Translations under genes and position numbers: made by a program | Source of the DNA: Osmia lignaria lignaria | Taxonomy: Eukaryota > Arthropoda > Insecta > Hymenoptera > Megachilidae | Length of the DNA stretch: 64,000 nucleotides | Direction of reading: 5' to 3' | Assembly (NCBI RefSeq): GCF_051020975.1 | Contig: NW_027478160.1 | Location: forward strand, 9,260,001 to 9,324,000 | The notes under the pieces: generated by a model | Database searches by the model: none | Told to the model about the DNA's origin: nothing | The model's input: only the letters and a program-made list of their open reading frames with translations | Shown: piece after piece, positions 58,909 through 64,000 of the stretch | Numbering within the stretch: position 1 is the first letter of the stretch | How the letters are laid out: every line of letters starts with the position of its first letter

Positions 58909-61900
58909 GATCAGATGCGTAGTTCTCGAGATATATCAAGATATTTGAAAGTTCCGAAGCTGCACCAACATAATAGAGGTACAGAAACACCGTGGCCTCT
59001 TTCTTTGAGATAACTCTGCACTATTGCGAGCTGCAAATGCCGCTTTGAGCTTAGCTGTGCAGAAGAAGAACAACAAGAAGAAGAAATATCTCGAAATATG
59101 TCCGTCAGACCCCTTCCCTTGAGATGAATCTGCAAATATCTCGGAAACGAAGCGAGCTATGGCAAAATGTTAAGAGACCTTTTTTGTAGAGAATAATGTT
59201 TCCTACAATTTACGTTCTATGATATTTTTTGATCAGAAGCGTAGTTTTCGAGATATATCGAGATATTTAAAAGTTCCGAAGCCGCACCAACATAATAGAG
59301 ATACAGAAACACCGTGGCCCCTTTCTTTGAGATAACTCTGCACTATTGCGACCTGCAAATGCCACTTCCAGCTCAGCTGTGCAGAAGAAGAACAACAAGA
59401 AGAAGAAATATCTCGAAATATGTCCGTCAGGCCCCTTCCCTTGAGATAAATCTGCAAATATCTCGGAAACGAAGCGAGCTATGGCAAAATGTTAAGAGAC
59501 CTTTTTTGTAGAGAATTAAGTTTCCTACTTTTTATGTTCTATGATATTTTTTGATCAGATGCGTAGTTCTCGAGATATATCAAGATATTTAAAAGTTCCG
59601 AAGCCGCACCAACATAATAGGGATACAGAAACACCGTGGCCCCTTTCTTTGAGATAACTCTGCACTAGTGCGAGCCGCAAATGCCACTTCCAGCTTAGCT
59701 GTGCAGAAGAAGAACAACAAGAAGAAGAAATATCTCGAAATATGTCCGTTAGGCCCCTTCCCTTGAGATAAATCTGCAAATATCTCGGAAACGAAGCGAG
59801 CTATGGCAAAATGTTAAGAGACCTTTTTTGTAGAGAATTAAGTTTCCTACTTTTTATGTTCTATGATATTTTTTGATCAGATGCGTAGTTCTCGAGATAT
59901 ATCAAGATATTTGAAAGTTCCGAAACCGCACCAACATAATAGAGATACAGAAATACCGTGGCCCCTTTCTTTGAGATAACTCTGCACTATTGCGAGCTGG
60001 AAATGCCACTTCCAGTTTAGCTGTGCAGAAGAAGAACAACAAGAAGAAGAAATATCTCGAAATATGTCCGTTAGGCCCCTTCCCTTGAGATAAATCTGCA
60101 AATATCTCGGAAACGAAGCGAGCTATGGGAAAATGTTAAGAGACCTTTTTTGTAGAGAATTAAGTTTCCTACTTTTTATGTTCGATGATATTTTTTGATC
60201 AGAAGCGTAGTTTTCGAGATATATCGAGATATTTAAAAGTTCCGAAGCCGCACCAACATAATAGAGATACAGAAACACCGTGGCCCCTTTCTTTGAGATA
60301 ACTCTGCACTAGTGCGAGCCGCAAATGCCACTTCCAGCTTAGCTGTGCAGAAGAAGAACAACAAGAAGAAGAAATATCTCGAAATATGTCCGTCAGGCCC
60401 CTTCCCTTGAGATAAATCTGCAAATATCTCGGAAACGAAGCGAGCTATGGCAAAATGTTAAGAGACCTTTTTTGTAGAGAATTAAGTTTCCTACTTTTTA
60501 TGTTCGATGATATTTTTTGATCAGATGCGTAGTTCTCGAGATATATCAAGATATTTAAAAGTTCCGAAGCTGCACCAACATAATAGAGGTACAGAAACAC
60601 CGTGGCCTCTTTCTTTGAGATAACTCTGCACTATTGCGAGCTGCAAATGCCGCTTTGAGCTTAGCTGTGCAGAAGAAGAACAACAAGAAGAAGAAATATC
60701 TCGAAATATGTCCGTCAGACCCCTTCCCTTGAGATGAATCTGCAAATATCTCGGAAACGAAGCGAGCTATGGCAAAATGTTAAGAGACCTTTTTTGTAGA
60801 GAATAATGTTTCCTACAATTTACTTTCTATGATATTTTTTGATCAGAAGCGTAGTTTTCGAGATATATCGAGATATTTAAAAGTTCCGAAGCCGCACCAA
60901 CATAATAGAGATACAGAAACACCGTGGCCCCTTTCTTTGAGATAACTCTGCACTATTGCGACCTGCAAATGCCACTTCCAGCTCAGCTGTGCAGAAGAAG
61001 AACAACAAGAAGAAGAAATATCTCGAAATATGTCCGTCAGGCCCCTTCCCTTGAGATAAATCTGCAAATATCTCGGAAACGAAGCGAGCTATGGCAAAAT
61101 GTTAAGAGACCTTTTTTGTAGAGAATTAAGTTTCCTACTTTTTATGTTCTATGATATTTTTTGATCAGATGCGTAGTTCTCGAGATATATCAAGATATTT
61201 AAAAGTTCCGAAGCCGCACCAACATAATAGGGATACAGAAACACCGTGGCCCCTTTCTTTGAGATAACTCTGCACTAGTGCGAGCCGCAAATGCCACTTC
61301 CAGCTTAGCTGTGCAGAAGAAGAACAACAAGAAGAAGAAATATCTCGAAATATGTCCGTCAGGCCAGTTCCTTTGAGCTGAATCTGCAAATATCTCGGAA
61401 ACGAAGCGAGCTATGGCAAAATGTTAAGAGACGTTTTTTGTAGAGAATTATGTTTCCTACAATTTATGTTCTATGATATTTTTTGATCAGAAGCGTAGTT
61501 TTCGAGATATATCGAGATATTTAAAAGTTCCGAAGCCGCACCAACATAATAGGGATACAGAAACACCGTGGCCCCTTTCTTTGAGATAACTCTGCACTAT
61601 TGCGACCTGCAAATGCCACTTCCAGTTTAGCTGTGCAGAAGAAGAACAACAAGAAGAAGAAATATCTCGAAATATGTCCGTTAGGCCCCTTCCCTTGAGA
61701 TAAATCTGCAAATATCTCGGAAACGAAGCGAGCTATGGCAAAATGATAAGAGACCTTTTTTGTAGAGAATTAAGTTTCCTACTTTTTATGTTCGATGATA
61801 TTTTTTGATCAGAAGCGTAGTTTTCGAGATATATCGAGATATTTAAAAGTTCCGAAGCCGCACCGACATAATAGAGATACAGAAACACCGTGGCCCCTTT

Positions 61901-62128
61901 CTTTGCGATAACTCTGCACTAGTGCGAGCCGCAAATGCCACTTCCAGCTTAGCTGTGCAGAAGAAGAACAACAAGAAGAAGAAATATCTCGAAATATGTC
62001 CGTCAGGCCCCTTCCCTTGAGATAAATATGCAAATATCTCGGAAACGAAGCGAGCTATGGCAAAATGTTAAGAGACCTTTTTTGTAGAGAATTAAGTTTC
62101 CTACTTTTTATGTTCTATGATATTTTTT
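58909..62128. repeat. Domain 5 5-mer HOR, two copies (1610 bp each)
   Basis: The pentamer at 58909-60518 repeats at 60519-62128. First monomers share GAAGCTGCACC, AGAGGTACAG and GCCGCTTTGAGC; second monomers share GCGACCTGC and CAGCTCAGCTG. The third differs at its 3' end (GGCCAGTTCC in the second copy), and the fourth is a CTGGAA type versus a GCGACCTGC type, so the match weakens to the right. Confidence 0.78.
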
Positions 62129-62772
62129 GATCAGAAGCGTAGTTTTCGAGATATATCGAGATATTTAAAAGTTCCGAAGCCGCACCAACATAATAGAGAT
62201 ACAGAAACACCGTGGCCCCTTTCTTTGAGATACCTCTGCACTAGTGAGAGCCGCAAATGCCACTTCCAGCTTAGCTGTGCAGAAGAAGAACAACAAGAAG
62301 AAGAAATATCTCGAAATATGTCCGTCAGGCCCCTTCCCTTGAGATAAATATGCAAATATCTCGGAAACGAAGCGAGCTATGGCAAAATGGTAAGAGACCT
62401 TTTTTGTAGAGAATTAAGTTTCCTACTTTTTACGTTCTATGATATTTTTTGATCAGATGCGTAGTTCTCGAGATATATCAAGATATTTAAAAGTTCCGAA
62501 GCCGCACCAACATAATAGAGATACAGAAACACCGTGGCCCCTTTCATTGAGATAACTCTGCACTATTGCGAGCTGGAAATGCCACTTCCAGCTTAGCTGT
62601 GCAGAAGAAGAACAACAAGAAGAAGAAATATCTCGAAATATGTCCGTCAGGCCACTTCCCTTGAGATGAATCTGCAAATATCTCGGAAACAAAGCGAGCT
62701 ATGGCAAAATGTTAAGAGACCTTTTTTGTAGAGAATAATGTTTCCTACAATTTACGTTCTATGATATTTTTT
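62129..62772. repeat. Domain 5 two-monomer block, copy 2 (644 bp)
   Basis: Partner of 57621-58264. The monomer just before it (61807, with CACCGACATAAT and TTTGCGATAAC) matches 56977, which is 15 rather than 14 monomers from it. The first locus therefore has one extra monomer (57299-57620) between them, or the second has lost it. Confidence 0.85.
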
Positions 62773-63738
62773 GATCAGAAGCGTAGTTTTCGAGATATAT
62801 CGAGATATTTAAAAGTTCCGAAGCCGCACCAACATAATAGAGATACAGAAACACCGTGGCCCCTTTCTTTGAGATAACTCTGCACTAGTGAGAGCCGCAA
62901 ATGCCACTTCCAGCTTAGCTGTGCAGAAGAAGAACAACAAGAAGAAGAAATATCTCGAAATATGTCCGTCAGGCCCCTTCCCTTGAGATAAATCTGCAAA
63001 TATCTCGGAAACCAAGCGAGCTATGGCAAAATGTTAAGAGACCTTTTTTGTAGAGAATTAAGTTTCCTACTTTTTATGTTCGATGATATTTTTTGATCAG
63101 ATGCGTAGTTCTCGAGATATATCAAGATATTTAAAAGTTCCGAAGCTGCACCAACATAATAGAGGTACAGAAACACCGTGGCCTCTTTCTTTGAGATAAC
63201 TCTGCACTATTGCGAGCTGCAAATGCCGCTTTGAGCTTTGCTGTGCAGAAGAAGAACAACAAGAAGAAGAAATATCTCGAAATATGTCCGTCAGACCCCT
63301 TCCCTTGAGATGAATCTGCAAATATCTCGGAAACGAAGCGAGCTATGGCAAAATGTTAAGAGACCCTTTTTGTAGAGAATAATGTTTCCTACAATTTACG
63401 TGCTATGATATTTTTTGATCAGAAGCGTAGTTTTCGAGATATATCGAGATATTTAAAAGTTCCGAAGCCGCACCAACATAATAGAGATACAGAAACACCG
63501 TGGCCCCTTTCATTGAGATAACTCTGCACTAGTGAGAGCCGCAAATGCCACTTCCAGCTTAGCTGTGCAGAAGAAGAACAACAAGAAGAAGAAATATCTC
63601 GAAATATGTCCGTCAGGCCCCTTCCCTTGAGATAAATATGCAAATATCTCGGAAACGAAGCGAGCTATGGCAAAATGTTAAGAGACCTTTTTTGTAGAGA
63701 ATGAAGTTTCCTACTTTTTATGTTCTATGATATTTTTT

Positions 63739-64000
63739 GATCAGATGCGTAGTTCTCGAGATATATCAAGATATTTAAAAGTTCCGAAGCCGCACCAACA
63801 TAATAGAGATACAGAAACACCGTGGCCCCTTTCATTGAGATAACTCTGCACTATTGCGAGCTGGAAATGCCACTTCCAGCTTAGCTGTGCAGAAGAAGAA
63901 CAACAAGAAGAAGAAATATCTCGAAATATGTCCGTCAGGCCACTTCCCTTCAGATAAATCTGCAAATATCTCGGAAACGAAGCGAGCTATGGCAAAATGT
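63739..64000. repeat. Partial last monomer
   Basis: The last 262 bp are the start of another monomer, cut by the window end after GGCAAAATGT. It carries the AGCTGGAA...TTCCAGCT inverted pair also seen near 58070 and 62580. The array extends to the right of the window. Confidence 0.95.

Larger units (their letters stand above)
1..64000. repeat. 322-bp satellite DNA tandem array (whole window)
   Basis: A single 322-bp unit is repeated head to tail without interruption. With the GATC of TGATCA as monomer start, complete copies begin at 301, 623, 948, 1270 and so on to 63417, with 197 full copies between 301 and 63738 (mean 322.02 bp). The array runs off both ends. Every copy shows the same landmarks in order: the TGATCA palindrome, CGAGATATATC, a GC-richer centre with two TTGAGATAA words, a T-free GAA/CAA tract, CTCGGAAACGAAG, and an AT-rich tail with T5-T6 runs. 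No stretch departs from this register, so no gene, transposon or unique spacer is present. Function is not visible; such arrays are usually pericentromeric, centromeric or other heterochromatin. Monomer phase is arbitrary. Confidence 0.99.
50537..64000. repeat. Array domain 5: 2-, 3- and 5-monomer HORs
   Basis: Three parts can be seen. At 50537-51824 are four heterogeneous copies, one like the domain 2 Z type (TTGCGCGCTGC) and one like the domain 3 S type (GAAGCTGCACC with AGAGGTAC). At 51825-56332 the copies are dominated by TAGTGCGAGC, with TATCGCAAAATG and TTCTACGATATT recurring. At 56333-64000 GCGACCTGC, CAGCTCAGCTG, CACTAGTGAGAG and GCCGCTTTGAGC mark types that recur every few monomers. 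Confidence 0.87.

Noticed and set aside
301..63965. A 74-codon minus-strand open frame in most monomers (peptide beginning MQIYLKGRGLTDIF)
   Set aside because: The start codon is TTG, not ATG, and the stop is the TGA of the TGATCA palindrome. Differences between copies change amino acids freely (for example Q/R, I/L, W/C, G/S), some copies lose the start or gain stops, and the monomer length is not a multiple of three. The frame is repeated because the DNA is repeated. A dN/dS test on the monomer alignment well below 1 would reopen the question.
1..64000. CRISPR-like regular repeats
   Set aside because: The repeating unit is the entire 322 bp with no unique spacers, and no cas genes are present.
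1..64000. Transposon, LTR or foreign insertion inside the array
   Set aside because: The 322-bp register is continuous apart from ten changes of 1 or 3 bases, leaving no room for an insertion.
1..64000. tRNA, rRNA or small-RNA genes
   Set aside because: No cloverleaf, A/B box pair or rRNA-like segment was recognised. The T runs in the monomer tail resemble Pol III stops, but no promoter elements are associated with them.

Overview
The whole 64 kb window is one uninterrupted tandem array of a 322-bp satellite DNA monomer. It starts and ends inside the array. Setting the monomer start at the GATC of the once-per-monomer TGATCA palindrome, there is a partial copy at 1-300, then 197 complete copies from 301 to 63738, then a partial copy at 63739-64000. 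I found no protein-coding gene, RNA gene, transposon, unique spacer or foreign insertion. The monomer register can be followed across the window with only ten small length changes (three +3, one +1, six -1).

The organism is almost certainly a eukaryote, because long homogeneous arrays with a unit of a few hundred bases and higher-order repeats are typical of (peri)centromeric or other heterochromatin. The monomer style (about 39% GC, repeated GAGATA/TATCTC words, CpG not depleted) suggests an arthropod, probably an insect. That is an impression, and the species cannot be named from the sequence.

Layout. Domain 1 (1-8359) has an 8-monomer higher-order repeat (HOR, about 2.58 kb) with 9- and 7-monomer versions. 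Domain 2 (8360-19628) has a 7-monomer HOR of 2253-2254 bp. Domain 3 (19629-31540) has irregular 3-, 4- and 5-monomer spacing, marked by monomers carrying a perfect CTGGAA/TTCCAG inverted repeat. Domain 4 (31541-50536) has 4-mer (1288 bp), 3-mer (966 bp) and 7-mer (2254 bp) periodicities. Domain 5 (50537-64000) has 2-, 3- and 5-mer HORs and a 644-bp block repeated 4508 bp away. Monomers are mosaics of a few linked variant blocks. Several patches match remote parts of the array, which points to unequal crossing-over plus gene conversion.

The monomer itself holds an internal direct repeat: about 31 bases recur 112-114 bp apart with 28 matches, so the unit probably arose from a shorter ancestral repeat. 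Most copies carry a 74-codon minus-strand open frame, but it begins at TTG and its variants are not silent, so I reject it as a gene. The most interesting biology here is the nested organisation and exchange history of the satellite, which may include a centromeric role that cannot be tested from sequence alone.
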